This document shows, one piece after another, positions 32,314 through 43,834 of a DNA stretch of 64,000 nt (within the stretch, counting starts at the first letter, position 1; every line of letters begins with the position of its first letter). The notes under the pieces are model-generated. The model was not told where the DNA came from. It searched no databases and was given only the letters and a program-made list of their open reading frames with translations. Location: contig JAJEKV010000224.1 in assembly GCA_021234155.1 (NCBI GenBank), positions 558,001-622,000 on the forward strand, read 5' to 3'. A program made the translations under genes and the position numbers. This DNA is from Isoetes taiwanensis (lineage: Eukaryota; Streptophyta; Lycopodiopsida; Isoetales; Isoetaceae).

Positions 32314-33424
32314 TACTCGTCGTGACCACCCAGGCGTATGGAGTTAACCTCGTAGGCGTAACGCTCATGAAGCCATTCGAGATGAATAACAACATGGTAG
32401 TAACCGGAGGAATCCATCTCGCGGCGATTAGCTATGGACTGCAAGTATGGATCAAGCCGGATGCCTCTCTGAATGCATTAATCAGATCATTGTAAGTCAT
32501 AGAGCAAGGGTTGATCTCTCGAACCAACCTCTTAATGTTGTTCTTCAGCCCTTCAATGTACCCATCCACTGCTTGTCTTTCCGTGATCCTAGGGACATTG
32601 AGTCTCAACCTCATGAACTCTTTAGTGTACTTGGCCACGGATAAGTTGCCCTGATCCAACCTGTAAAACTATTGTATCTGTCTACTCGTGTGGGATCTCG
32701 GGACGTAATGCTTACGGAATGCCTTGCTAAGGATTCTGAACTTGCAATTATTTCTCCTCAACTTATTGGATTTGGCATACCCCTTCCACCAAATTCTGGC
32801 TGGCCCAACTAGGTTTACTGTTGCTACCTTGCCTATGTCTTTGTCCTTCATCCCATAGGAATTCCCAAATTCCTCCATTTCATCTAGCCACGCCTCTGCC
32901 TCCATCCCTGACCTATCCTTGCCCGAGAACTGCCCCAATTTTCTTGTCTTCCACACATTGCTCATCCTAGTGTCTATCTTCTTTTGATAGTCGTCTGTTT
33001 TTCTGTTCTTACCCCTACCTTGAGAACTGTCTGACCCGCTCTCTGAGCTACTTCGAGATTCACTGTCTAAGGTCTCTGATCTGCTAGAGCTGGAAGGAGA
33101 TGGGCTCCTTCTGCTTCTTCTTTTCCTCTTCCTATTCTTCTCAGTACCCTGGTCTTCTTCCCTCAACGGCTGAGGAGCTTCATCAAGGCCTCTCGGTGGT
33201 GGAGCTGGTGCTAGCTCATATTCTTGTGCGTGCATTAGCGGTGTTGCCCACTATAGTAATTGCTGCATTTGATTTCTCATCTGTGTTTGTCTTGTGTTGA
33301 CTGCTTCGACTGTCATGTCTTGGTTTTCATCCTGCTCCCGGCCGAACGGCTTTCTGGGCTGCCACTGGTGTTGCCGACCCTGGCCTTGAGACCCTGAGTC
33401 GGTGTTCCTGGCGGCAAGTATTAG
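32314..33424 (-). pseudogene. Degenerate Ty3-type retrotransposon gag
   Basis: The minus strand encodes a gag-like protein. It has a Gln-rich start (GRQHQWQPRKPFGREQ), a Pro-rich then Arg/Ser-rich linker (33,130-33,000), and a retrotransposon-gag core with W-x-ELG-type helices (EAEAWLDEMEEF, GPARIWWKGY, LSVAKYTKEFMRL). There is a TAG at about 33,262, another at about 32,669, and a frame change near 32,450. After that change the frame ends HERYAYEVNSIRLGGHDE and a stop at 32,314. No zinc knuckle, protease or polymerase follows. The first third and its leader recur at 12,228-12,640. It lies just beyond the end of the DUF7869 relic and points toward it. Confidence 0.75.
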
Positions 33425-34340
33425 TCACCCATGTTGTTATTTAGGTTATTCATTATACAACATCATTTACAGGTCAATTATTGTTAGCCATAAAAGAAAT
33501 CAAGTTGGAATTCAACTTATAAGTCAACAATAAGTTATGATAGTTGATATATCAAACTTATACATTACAAAGAATATGTAATAGTTCATGCCATGTAGAA
33601 GAGAACCATCATTCTGGGGAAAGGGATGTCTGTTTTGGCGTCACGCCATTTTGGGCGTCAGATCTATCTATAGCTGAGCCTTCTATGGCACATGCTTTCT
33701 TTGGCTCTGTCTACTATATGTCCATGTTGCCTGCTAGCATTCCTCATCGGCATTTTCTCTGAGCTGAATTCTATTGGATCTAGAGTTTTCCTCCTGCTTA
33801 TTCTCCCATTCTGGTACTTTATTCTCTAGTTTCATCTAATGGATTGAGCTCAGGGATACCACTCCTTATGGATTGTGATGTTCTTGAAGACCCGATCCCA
33901 AGAACGAATAGATCTTGCTTTTTTCGTCCTCTGCTCCTGTTCTTTGTTTTCCCATGCTTGTTTTGATTGTTCTATCCGTCATATCTGCTAGACTGCCTTC
34001 TTTACTCTGGTTTTCTGCCTTTTCCATCCTAGCATTGGCGCGTTGCTCTCATACTGCTGCTGCTGCATTAAAAATCCCGCAGTCAGAGTTTGCTTCCACG
34101 ATCTCCTTCCTCTCCCTGATTTCACCCGGCAACCATACCCAGGTGCCCGATTCTATGCAAATCCGGCCAATTGAAGCGGTCTGTCCTCAAGTCGGCCGCC
34201 GGAATTTGTTTCAGGGTCGTCTGGGGTTTTCGGTGCCCGGTATCCCGTCGTGTTCTTCTTTAGTTATTTTTAGAACAAGCTTTCTTTATATGATTGCTAG
34301 GCCTTTTTTAATGGTTTTTAGATGGTGCTCGGGGTTTGAT
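33425..34340. other. Retroelement leader (to about 33,590), then unassigned DNA
   Basis: 33,425-33,590 matches the segment upstream of the gag fragment at 12,460-12,640 and is the retroelement leader. The remaining bases carry a 143-codon plus-strand frame (33,915-34,346) with a hydrophobic start. It has no recognised domain and I do not call it a gene. Confidence 0.4.
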
Positions 34341-36017
34341 TGGTAGGTAGGATAGGTATGGGTTGTATACGAGTCTTGGTTTTGGTCTGTAGGGATCTTG
34401 TCGGTCTTTTCTTATCTAGTTTGTTGGTTGTCGCCTTGCTCGGTCTTGGTTTGCTTGTTTATGATTAAATTTTCTTTTTTGATTGTCATTTGGCATGGGG
34501 GCTTGTAATGGGTTTTCTCTAGGTTCATTTGTTGGGATTGGTCCATCTAATCCTCGTCTCATCTTTCCCTTGTTGTTGACGTCATGCTTAGGTAAATTGT
34601 GCCCTTTTTTTTTGTTATGTACCTTTTATTATAAACATTTGTGCATAATATTGTTAAACATTAATGACAAAAGATCCTCGTGCATATTATTAGACATTAG
34701 TAACAAAAGCTCCTTGTGCATAGGTTAGTTGTGCCGGGGTTGGGATTGGTCCGTCTAGTCCTAGCCTCATCTTTCCTTTGTTGTTTGACGCCATGGGTCC
34801 ATTAGGTTTTTTGTTATAAACGTTAAACCCCCTTTTTGTTAGAAACGTTATAATAAGAGATCCTTGTGCATAATATTATTAAACATTAATAACAAGAGGT
34901 CCTAGTGCATATTATTAGACATTAATAACAAAAGGTCCTAGTGCGTAGGTTGGTTGTGCCTGGGTTTGTTGTGCCCCATCCACCCCCTCCTCTCCCTCCC
35001 TCCCTCCCCCCCTTCTGTTGGTCGCCTTGGATGTGTTTGAGCTTAGAGTTTAGAGTCAGTCCTTGTTTTGCGCCTTGGTTGTTTGGTTCCTGCATGGGTC
35101 ATGTTAGCTTCGATGCATAGTCTTTTTTGGTTGGTTTCTGCTTTTGCTTGTTTGGTCAGCGTGTGGCTTGGATGTATGATGTGTTGTCGTCTAGGAGTTT
35201 TTTCCGTGTTGGTTGGTTGGTGCTTGTTTTGGTTCTGGTCGTCCCTTTATGCCGGTTATGCCATCCGCCATTTTTGCCAGTTTATATTGCCATTTTTCTT
35301 AGTCTCGTTTTCATTTGTCGGTCAGTTGGGGGGTTTGTTGTGCGTCTGTGGTGTGCTTGGCTTAGATAAGGTCATTATTTTTTAGGGGTTTTCCGGGTTG
35401 TTGTGAAGCTAAGTTTTGTTTTTTTGGTGGATGGGGTCTGTCTGGATTAGTATAGGAGTCTTGTTTGGTCTATAGGGATCTTGTCGACCTCTTTTGTCTA
35501 ATTTGTTGTTGCCATCTTGCTCGGTTTCGTTTTTGTTTATAGTTTGGTTTCTGTTTCATGTGCCGGTCGGTTTGGGGGCTCGTAGTGGGTTTTGTGGTGT
35601 GCTTTATGTTTGTGTTGTTCTAGGTCGTATTATGGTGGTCCTTATAGGTTGTGCTTGGGGCTTGGTTTGGTTCTGCCCGGGGTCTTATTTGTATAGTTAG
35701 AATAATTTATGTGTTGAGTTTTGTCAGTCTAGTTCTTGCCTCATATTTCCCTTTGTTATTGGTCGTTTGTGCAACCCTAATGTTATAAACATTAAACCTT
35801 GTGTTCTAAACATTATAATAAAGGTTCCTTGAGCATAATTTATTAAACATTAATCAAAAAAGGTCTTTATGCATAGATCGGTCCTTGTGCATGATTATAT
35901 TTTTGTTGAGTTTGGTCAGTTTAGTCCTTGCCTCATCTTTCCCTTGTTGTTTGACGCTATGCATAGGTCGTTTGTGCCCCCCCTTATGTTATGAACATTC
36001 TCGTGTTATAAACATTA
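34341..36017. repeat. Diverged T/G-rich repeat array, left part
   Basis: Phrases recur in direct order with heavy divergence. TATAGGGATCTTGTCG-type blocks occur at about 34,395 and 35,465. CTCATCTTTCCCTTGTTGTT-type blocks occur at about 34,560, 34,770, 35,740 and 35,935. AAACATTAATNACAAAAGRTCC-type blocks occur at about 34,655, 34,705, 34,880, 34,920 and 35,850. The array is cut at 36,017 by a Helitron and resumes at 40,595. Frames crossing it encode Val/Leu/Phe-rich strings and are not genes. Confidence 0.7.
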
Positions 36018-36028
36018 CTAGAAAAAGT

Positions 36029-36045
36029 GCCCAGCGTTGCTGGGC
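36029..36045 (-). terminator. Helitron 3' hairpin
   Basis: Perfect 7-bp stem with a 3-base loop (GCCCAGC-AAC-GCTGGGC on the minus strand), 7 bases upstream of CTAG. In Helitron models this hairpin serves as the rolling-circle termination signal. It is identical to the hairpin at 1867-1883. Confidence 0.8.
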
Positions 36046-37441
36046 TTTTTGTCATGATTGAATTTAAAGACTAATTAAGATATAGTTGAGAATGCCTAGT
36101 TGGGCATATATGGTCGTTCATATAAATTGAAGTTTAAAATTATCCTTTAAGAACCCTATATGTATTTAAAAGCTGAAATAACTTAAGAAATTTTAAAATG
36201 TTTATATAGCAATCTTCTTACATTCATTATACAGGCGTATCTGTGTCTCAACTTTGCATGTTATCTTGCAAGGTTACCATACCATTAGCTCTCATCGGCA
36301 CTTTTTCAAAGCGATTTCTTTGTTGGAGTTTAGAGGATATCATGGAACGTTTGCATAATGTATATTTCTCATTGCGACAATGAATGTTAATATTTGTCGA
36401 TAATTTCTTGTAGATTGGCACCCTTGTTGGTCGAGGACCTATATGGGTGCATAGTCTATTAAACGTTCGTGCAAATGGTATTTGTAGAAGTTAATGCTTT
36501 CATATGCTACTTACCACTGGTGAGTGGTTGTTGTGTATGTTGTTTTGTATGATGCGGTTGTTGAAGTCGTGTATATGTTCCTCAATAACCACATCTTCCT
36601 GCAAATGGGGAGGTTAATGCTTTTAGATGTACTGTTATTGAGTTATGTTGCAAAACCAAGAAACTGTTTGCAAAACCATATGTCCCTGGAAATGGAATTT
36701 TTGAAGGCTAATGCTTGTAGATCAGTTGTTTCTATGATTAGGTGTTTATTGATTGTGTGTCGTTGTTTGTTTGTTTGTTGTCTTTGATGTTGTAATCGTC
36801 GACATCATGTACATGGGTTCCTCGACAATCACATCTTCCTGCGAATGGGATTTGTAAAGATGAGTGCATTTATTTGACTTGTTATTTAGTTATGATTTAG
36901 TGCTTACCAATGTCGAGTCATTGGATGATTTGGAAGTGATTGTTCTTTAAAGGTTCATGCATCATTTTCTATATATTTTTTACATGTTGATTGTAAAACA
37001 TTTCATAATGAGTTTGCATCCATGTTTTTTTTTTTATAGTAGAACTATATATGGAATTGTTCTTTTCTTTTGTGGTAAAAGAAATAAATAGATATGATAA
37101 TTTGTTTATGCACATTATCGCTAGGCAACTGGTGGGCTATAAGGCAATTTTTATGAGGCGATTGATGGGTAATAAGGCAAACAGCCATTGATTGATGGGT
37201 AATAAGGCAAACAGCCATTGCTCTGTTGTAGGGGATGGTCGTGCCTAAGATGGATGTTATCACTTAAAGCAAAAAATAGATATTGTTCATGCCAAAGAAT
37301 GCCTCCTAAGTGTTTTTTTACGTCACAGTGAAGAAGTAGATGAATATGCAAAGTGTGTCTTAACGGTATTATGTATAATATACCAATTTCTTCTTGAAAA
37401 AATCTTGTACAAGATCTGATAAATTTTCTTCTTGAAAATTT

Positions 37442-38330
37442 TCCAAAAATCTGATAAATGTGGTTCAAAATCTGCATCGAAAAGAACATAATTAGGCTTC
37501 ACATCCCCATGTACAATAGGAGGAGAGCACTAAGTATGAAGGAATGCCAAGGCTCTAGCCGTTCCCAATGCAATGATGTGCTGCGTTGGCCAGTTCAAGA
37601 CATGTCCTTCCTGTCGAAAAGCCTCTTGCAAAAGAGCTGCTAAATTTCCATTTCGCACGTAGTCATAAATAAGCAGTCTCACATCTTCACTTATATAATA
37701 TCCTCTCAAAGCAAAGCAAGATTCTTATGTTTCACCCTTCCAAATCTCTGCATGTGCTTTGAAAACATTCTCTTCCATCGCACCATCCGATAAAGCGTCT
37801 CACCGATAAGACAAGTTACCATCCTCCAAGCCGGCCTTAAAAGGAATTCCATATCATGTCCGCTCAAGACATGCTCCTCATCAAAACAACCCGAGTTGCC
37901 TCCAAAATATTTGAATAGGGGATAAGGCTATGAAACATAACAAGGTTTTCATTAATGATAAATGGTCACTTCCCTTGGTGGTCTCTCAATACACTTTGGT
38001 CCAAAATATAGCGGGATATAATACCTATGATTTAAGGCGCAATCACGAATAGAACTCCAAAGCCCACCATAATAATTACAATGGCGCTTCTGTGAGATGA
38101 ACTCCATGCTTCCAAGAACAACTTCCCAATGGTCCGCTACATGGATGAGGATTATGTTCAAATGAATTAGAACCAAATTTTTCCCAAGAGAAGAAGGAAT
38201 AGTGCCTTTCAACTTGTTATTTGCAACATCGGACACCTTGAGGGAGGTTAGATTCCCAAGCGGAAGGAATGACTCTCTGTGAAGTTGTTTCTTGAAAGAT
38301 CAAGCATCCCGTCCACCACAAAGGAGAAGC
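37442..38330 (-). pseudogene. Captured LRR receptor-like kinase fragment
   Basis: In 5' to 3' order on the minus strand: an LRR piece (LTSLKVSDVANNKLKGTIPS, about 38,180-38,250); a region with a hydrophobic stretch; a juxtamembrane-like piece with a PYSNILEATR motif (about 37,900); and kinase pieces. The latter include RVKHKNLALL, EDVRLLIYDYVRNGNLAALLQE, a LNWPTQHIIALGTARALAFLH piece and VHGDVKPNYVLFDADFEPHLSDF (about 37,442-37,690). VHGDVKP shows the catalytic loop with HGD for HRD. Frames change at least three times and a TAG interrupts after AFLHT. The kinase stops right after the DF(G) motif. It is a fragment inside the Helitron. Confidence 0.85.
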
Positions 38331-38499
38331 AAGCCGTCAAGCGTGAGCTTGCGGTTGCATACCTATCATGGTTAATTTAACCGTTAATGCAAGATGCAAA
38401 AATGCCGAAAGCATTCCGCTAATGCATTTATCAAGAATTTGTCAAAATTATTTTCGCTGAAATCAAAATGCATGAAAATCCATGACATGCGGTAGGAGG

Positions 38500-39030
38500 T
38501 CCATCTCCTTCGTGGTTCTAATTTACGCCATTCATAAGGTTTAGCGCCAGTATCCAAGGCCCATACATCCGCTTAGGGTCGTTTTTTCCGAACACAAAAT
38601 ATTTTCTTAGAAACCCAAAACTACAAAAAAAAATTGCACAAGACGTGAAAATCAAGGTCCGCCATCTACCATCATTTCCCCCAATATATAGCGTAAAACC
38701 GCGCCCTATGAGGGACATCACATGACCATATCTTGCTACAGGGAGACCTTGCAAACTACAAGATTTTTATCAAGTTCAGGGCAAGTTATATTTGTTCATT
38801 TTGCAAAAGCTTACCTATGCCATCTTGGCCTAGGTTGTGTTAAGTCAAGTACATGGAGATCCTCTCAGATAGTCGGCCACCCTAAATAATAATGCAAGCA
38901 CCTATCAAAATTTACTCGACTTCAAAATATCGTGAAGAAGTTACAAATACCTATATGGCTACCATGGATCCTACGGCTATTGCAAAGATGAGTCGCCGTG
39001 GTGATGGGGGGTCTCCTATTGGATTTAGCC
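38500..39030 (-). pseudogene. Captured BSL/BSU1-type Kelch phosphatase fragment with introns
   Basis: Four pieces on the minus strand match consecutive exons of the N-terminal Kelch region of BSL/BSU1 phosphatases, which act in brassinosteroid signalling. In order: AVGSMVAI (about 38,960-39,020), VLDLTQPRPRWHR ending at a GTAAGC donor (about 38,813-38,853), LQGLPVARYGHVMSLIGR...GGNDG ending at a GTAGAT donor (about 38,670-38,755), and ADVWALDTGAKPYEWRKLEP (about 38,515-38,580). Intron-like DNA separates them, so genomic DNA was captured, not cDNA. Stops and indels are present and the phosphatase domain is absent. Confidence 0.82.
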
Positions 39031-40594
39031 CGCACAAAAGATGGGCACTTCATTAGCAAATAAAACATCTTTTTCAACTCTCCGTTAACATTATTCGGAC
39101 CTTCAAATTAAATTTATAAAACAAGTTTCCATGTAGACTAAAATGTCATCCTCTTGACAAGCCAATCCACGACTTTTATCAGACGGTGATGACAACCAAT
39201 ACTACATGAGACTGCAGTTTGATGGGATCACATTGTAAGCCATGACTTTTTGCTTCTCCATATGTCCCTAGACGAGAGAACAAAAGCGACCATTTAATGA
39301 TTTTGAGATTTAATATAATATATTATGTCCCGCGGAAGCGCTGCGCAATCCAAAAGGGCAATAAGATATTATTCATAGTCATAGTACCAACTTCTTTGAT
39401 TGTTACCTCGATTGATGGCATAGTAACATAGGCATGCAAGTCTTGTCCACCATTTTGCCTCCATACGTGTGATTCAAGCAGAGAGCTCAATATTCGGGTT
39501 CCACGATCTTGACCAGCTTGCTATGGATATATCATATTGATGCATGAGCATTGAAGCCACCATCACTCCAACCATACCAGCTTTAAATACTACAGATTTA
39601 CTCCTGCCCTCAATTCAATTTAATATTGTAGGCTTTTTATCCGCACATAAGTTGCCCGCACAATATGTAATTCAATTTTCAAAGGCATGAATTTCTACGT
39701 AAGAAAAACAGTTGCCATGGACAAATTTACCTCGATTGGTGCGAATTTGTTGCTTATGCATCCGAAGTAGTCACTTGCCCGCCCGCAGAGGTTTCTTCTG
39801 GATCAAACATCCGGGTTCATTACTCTCATCATGTTGCGGGCCATCTCTCGGTTACCTTAAGAGAAATGGTGCGAAGCTTTTGCAAAGAACCTTTGTAACT
39901 CCATTGTAGCACGCATGGCCGAAGCTTAGATACAACAAGCTAACGATGTTGTAGCATAGGGGCAACATCTTCGCAGGGAGCAAGGGTCACATAGGGAACA
40001 GGCCTCACGGATTATAAACAAGACACTTGTAAGTTGGCTTCAATGCCTCCACAATGACTTCGACAAAACAGAGAGTGAAAGAAGAATTGTAGAGGCACCG
40101 TTAAGACGTTCTTGTGAAAGGGGCTCCATATACAAAATTAGCATCACTGTCGTAGCATGATACGACTTGGAGCCATCCATTTGAAGACTTCATTGCTTCC
40201 ATTCTTTATTATGATATAGACTTCGCCAACAATGTTGTAATAGATCCTTATTATAGAATAGCTCCATGCTAATTGCTGCCGGATCTAGACCACGGTGTAG
40301 ATTGAGGCTTCACAGAAGACATCCCAACCCACAACCTTATTACCAGAGCGCGCCTTTTCCTATTTACCAGAGTGCTCCTTTTCCAAAGAAGTAACCGGCA
40401 AATCTAATGGTGCAGAATAAATTAACAAAAATCGAACGGCATCGTATTGATCGTATTGACCTAGCCAAAATAAAATAAAATAAAATAATAATTATTAAAC
40501 GGCCCAAAATGAAAGTCATGAAACATAACAAAACGAACGGTCAAGATCGCGCACAAACTATCATAAAACGCCATTATTATTATATATAGATAGA

Positions 40595-43442
40595 TAACAA
40601 ACGGTCCTTGGTGCATAATTTATTAAACAAGATTTCTTATTTGCTTGTATTCCTTTTTCCTTGGTTTTTCACATTCTTGTATGTTGGCATTCCTTTTGGT
40701 AGTCCTTATGCTTGCACTATCCCCAGTTACAACATGTGTTGGTTACCTCGTTTGTTTCCTATTTCTTTTTTCTTTTTATGGTGGCGCCTTGACCTCATTA
40801 CTCTAGAAACCCATTGAAACTTGCAGGCTTATTTTCCAGGGATTAGTCGAGTCGATAAGGATTGGAATCAGTTCGAACTTGGCAACTACACAGTTCAAAC
40901 GATGGACTGACTTCTTTTTGTGGTGGTTTCTTAGGGCAGATCATGTGGCTTCATGGTTTCAGATGGCTTTTTTTTTTGGGATCCATCACATCACTTTGGT
41001 GTTTCTACCACGGTTAGTCATGTTTACAAGATCTGATTGCAGTTTCATGGATGCACCCTTCTTTGTTTGACCATGCTGTACCCTTCATATGTTTGGCATC
41101 AATTGTCTTAGGCTGATTCTATAGGGTGTATAACTTATTAGGTTGAATTTTTGTCAGTTTCCATGTAGTTTGTGTTCTGCGTCGACCTTTACATATAAAC
41201 TTTGTCCACCATTCCCATTAAAATATTCTACATTTTCTCTCCTCCTGAACTTTTCCTTAGTTACATTTCATTATCAGTAGGTGATTCGTGTTAGTATGCC
41301 ATATGGCTTTTTATCTAAGCTTTCGAATCCCGTATCTTTATTGTTTCCTCGGCATGGTAGTGGGCCATTATATCTCTCTTTCCTACCACAATTAATCCTT
41401 TTCAATAAGCTTTGCTTGCATTAGGTAGTCATTTTTGCTTATGATCTCAGGTTTCTCCATCATTGGTCTATTGGTACCATTTGTGGTGGTCACTAATATT
41501 TGGTTGTTTTGCAGAGGTTTTACCTTGGTGGTATTTTGGAAAACCATTTGCCCATGTTTACATAGCTTTGCCAGGCCCATATCTTAGTTTGCATTCGCAT
41601 GTCTTATGGCTTGATTTATTTCATAATATTCTTAGTTGTAGTTTGTTCACTGCCTGATGCCAGACCGGTTCCTCTGGCTCTTGCTTTTCTCGTGGCATTC
41701 TCAGTTATAGTTTGTCCAGTCGCCCGATTTGTTCCTCTCGCCCTTCAATTCCGGGAGCAGTTTCTATTGGCTTGAGTCATATTCATCCCACCTCACTCCG
41801 TCTTGCTCTATACTTGGTAGGTTTGTTTAGTTTTATGCACGTTTCCGTCTTATCACTTCTTCTTGTCCTTTGCATGCGACATCTATAAGTTCCTTGGATC
41901 AATTTATGTACATTAACACACTTCTTGAGAATGTTGTTTAGTGTCTTAGCCTTACTGTTTGACCATCCTCGATCTCCACATTCTTTACCAAGCTTCCCAT
42001 AAGTTGTTCATTCTCCTAGTTGGTTCTTGCGACCATTGGAATTTTTAGCATGGCTTTTGTATCCTCGGTGTTGGCTATAGATTCTGCCTATGTTCAACTT
42101 AGGCTTGGCGTCCCTTGGTGTCGTTTGGCTCTTTCAATATTGTTATTCCCGTTGTGTCATTTGGTGCTATTGCTCTAGTCTTTTCACTTAGTTGGTGTTG
42201 TTCATTATGTTGTTCTCTTGGGTCTGCTAGCCCCTCTATGTCTATTTTCGACTATGCCATATTGTTTGGTTTTTTTTATCTCTGTGTTCTGCCTTGCTTT
42301 CTGTTTCAAGCATCTTTGTTCCTTCAGTTGCCCTCTATAGCATATTACACCACTCTTCTCGTTGGAATTGTCCCATCTGTCTGGTTGCATCTTGGTGTTC
42401 TTTGCTTGTAGGATTCTTATATTATTCTTTCGTCCAATTGCGAGTTTGTTCCTCTTACCTCTCTGGGTTCGGCAGCAAGATTCTATGCCCCTCTCTTCCT
42501 CAATTCATTTCTCCTGTATGTTCTATCTAGTTTTGTCTAGTCGTTCGCTCGGTTTGGGGTGTTCGCCAAGTTGTAGTCCCTTGATGTCGTCTTCCACATG
42601 TGCCAGATAATTCTATTTCACTTCTTGGGATTCGTTGTTCCGGTCTCTATTGTTATGTCTAGTCCTCTATATTGCTTCATTAGTCTCAAGGATATCTAGT
42701 ATTATGTTGCTGTGCTTGAGAGTTCGCTTGGGACCATTATATATATGTATGATTTACATTGGAATTTAGTCTTTCTTTTTAGTGTTTCATCATTATGGTT
42801 TTTACTCTAGTTTGTTGGTACATTGATTCTTATGTTTTGTTGTTCATGTGCTCTTTACGTTCCCAGGCCACCCGGTGGCACTTCCAAGGCAAACTCCCAG
42901 TTCCAGGGCCTGCAAGCGCGACTTGCCCTTGGACCGTAATAGGCAACAAACCAGAAACCATGATTCCTTCACGAGAGAGTTCTCTGCTGGCAAACCCAAA
43001 AGTAGAGAAGAAAAATTAACCGGCAAGTTGTTCAAAACATTCGATGCGGTAACGAGCTCTAACATAATAACAATGGTCCATAAATATTTTGTACCCTAAA
43101 TGACTAGATAATGAAGGGAATATTCTAAACCGCACGATCAAACAAGCGTTTGCACTGTTGGACAACCCAAAAAGTCCCTTTGGATTTTCGAAAAAGGTTT
43201 ATTGCAAAAATTATTAAATGGGCCAACTCCCAACAATTCTTTCTTGAAGGACAAGAGGAGGAGAAGATTAAGATTTTTAAAGTAGACCAACTGTTTGCAA
43301 GACGCACACACTACACCAACATCTCTATGGCTATCAGTTATGGCTATCAGATTTTATACATACTAATGATATAAGTTGCAAATTAGTGATGGTAACTCGG
43401 GTATAATTTTGGGTACCAAAGTGGTTTGATAGCCCGTAGTTA
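40595..43442. other. Array remnant, then T-rich DNA without recognised genes
   Basis: 40,595-40,650 is the interrupted end of the repeat array. The rest is T-rich on the plus strand with hydrophobic short frames and no recognised family. Around 42,880-42,960 a frame reads KLPVPGPASATCPWTVIGN, vaguely like a P450 N-terminal Pro-rich region, but nothing downstream supports a P450. Confidence 0.4.
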
Positions 43443-43452
43443 ATGAAGCATA

Positions 43453-43580
43453 GGAAGGAAGGAAGGAAGGAAGTTTATTTTAACGTCCACGGAGGCCAGA
43501 GGCCTATGAGATGGTACATGCAGAGAACAGGCAAAAAAGCCAAAAACCCCAACACCAAAAACAAGGAAGGAAGGAAGGAA
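43453..43580 (+). repeat. Two (GGAA)n runs flanking a short element-like unit
   Basis: GGAAGGAAGGAAG runs at about 43,453-43,471 and 43,565-43,580 each lead into a TTTA-rich segment. The first is followed by TTTTAACGTCCACGGAGGCC. A similar GGAAG run followed by a GTGCCCACGAGG motif occurs at 59,330. The shared layout suggests a dispersed element with a GGAA-rich end rather than chance microsatellites. Confidence 0.55.
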
Positions 43581-43834
43581 GTATATTTAAATGCTCCTTG
43601 TGAACTCAAGAGGGAAGCCATCCACTAGCAAAAATTAGACTTGTGCTCATAATGCATAGCCACTTTGGTAATTACAAGGGCCATGCATAAAACTCTGCAT
43701 TTCCACTTGCAACAATATATTATAGCCTTGGTGTTGTACTTTGAGGTATTGTATAGTGTATGGCAGTTAATACAATAGATGGCTGATTTTAAAAAATGCC
43801 GTTGTGCTTGATGACTTGTGCAAGCACGGACTTG

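Larger units (their letters stand above)
36018..40594 (-). mobile_element. 4.58 kb non-autonomous Helitron carrying captured gene fragments
   Basis: On the minus strand the element begins TCTATCTATATATAATAATA (40,594 downward). It ends with a 7-bp-stem hairpin GCCCAGC-AAC-GCTGGGC (36,045-36,029), a 7-base spacer and CTAG (36,021-36,018). The flanks are A (36,017) and T (40,595). Joining them gives AACATTATAACAAACGGTCC..., which matches the uninterrupted array sequence near 35,805-35,850 (AACATTATAATAAAGGTTCC), so the empty site is visible in the neighbouring repeat. No Rep/helicase is seen. The interior carries pieces of at least two unrelated host genes in the same orientation: an LRR receptor kinase (37,442-38,330) and a BSL-type Kelch gene (38,500-39,030). 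The rest (36,100-37,440 and 39,100-40,500) is unassigned. Confidence 0.88.

Noticed and set aside
35068-35700. Hydrophobic frames of 68-105 codons suggesting membrane proteins
   Set aside because: The sequence is a T/G-rich repeat array, so hydrophobic codons are expected by composition.
42844-43019. Cytochrome P450-like N-terminus
   Set aside because: Only a short Pro-rich resemblance. No helix-I, ExxR or heme-binding motif is found nearby.
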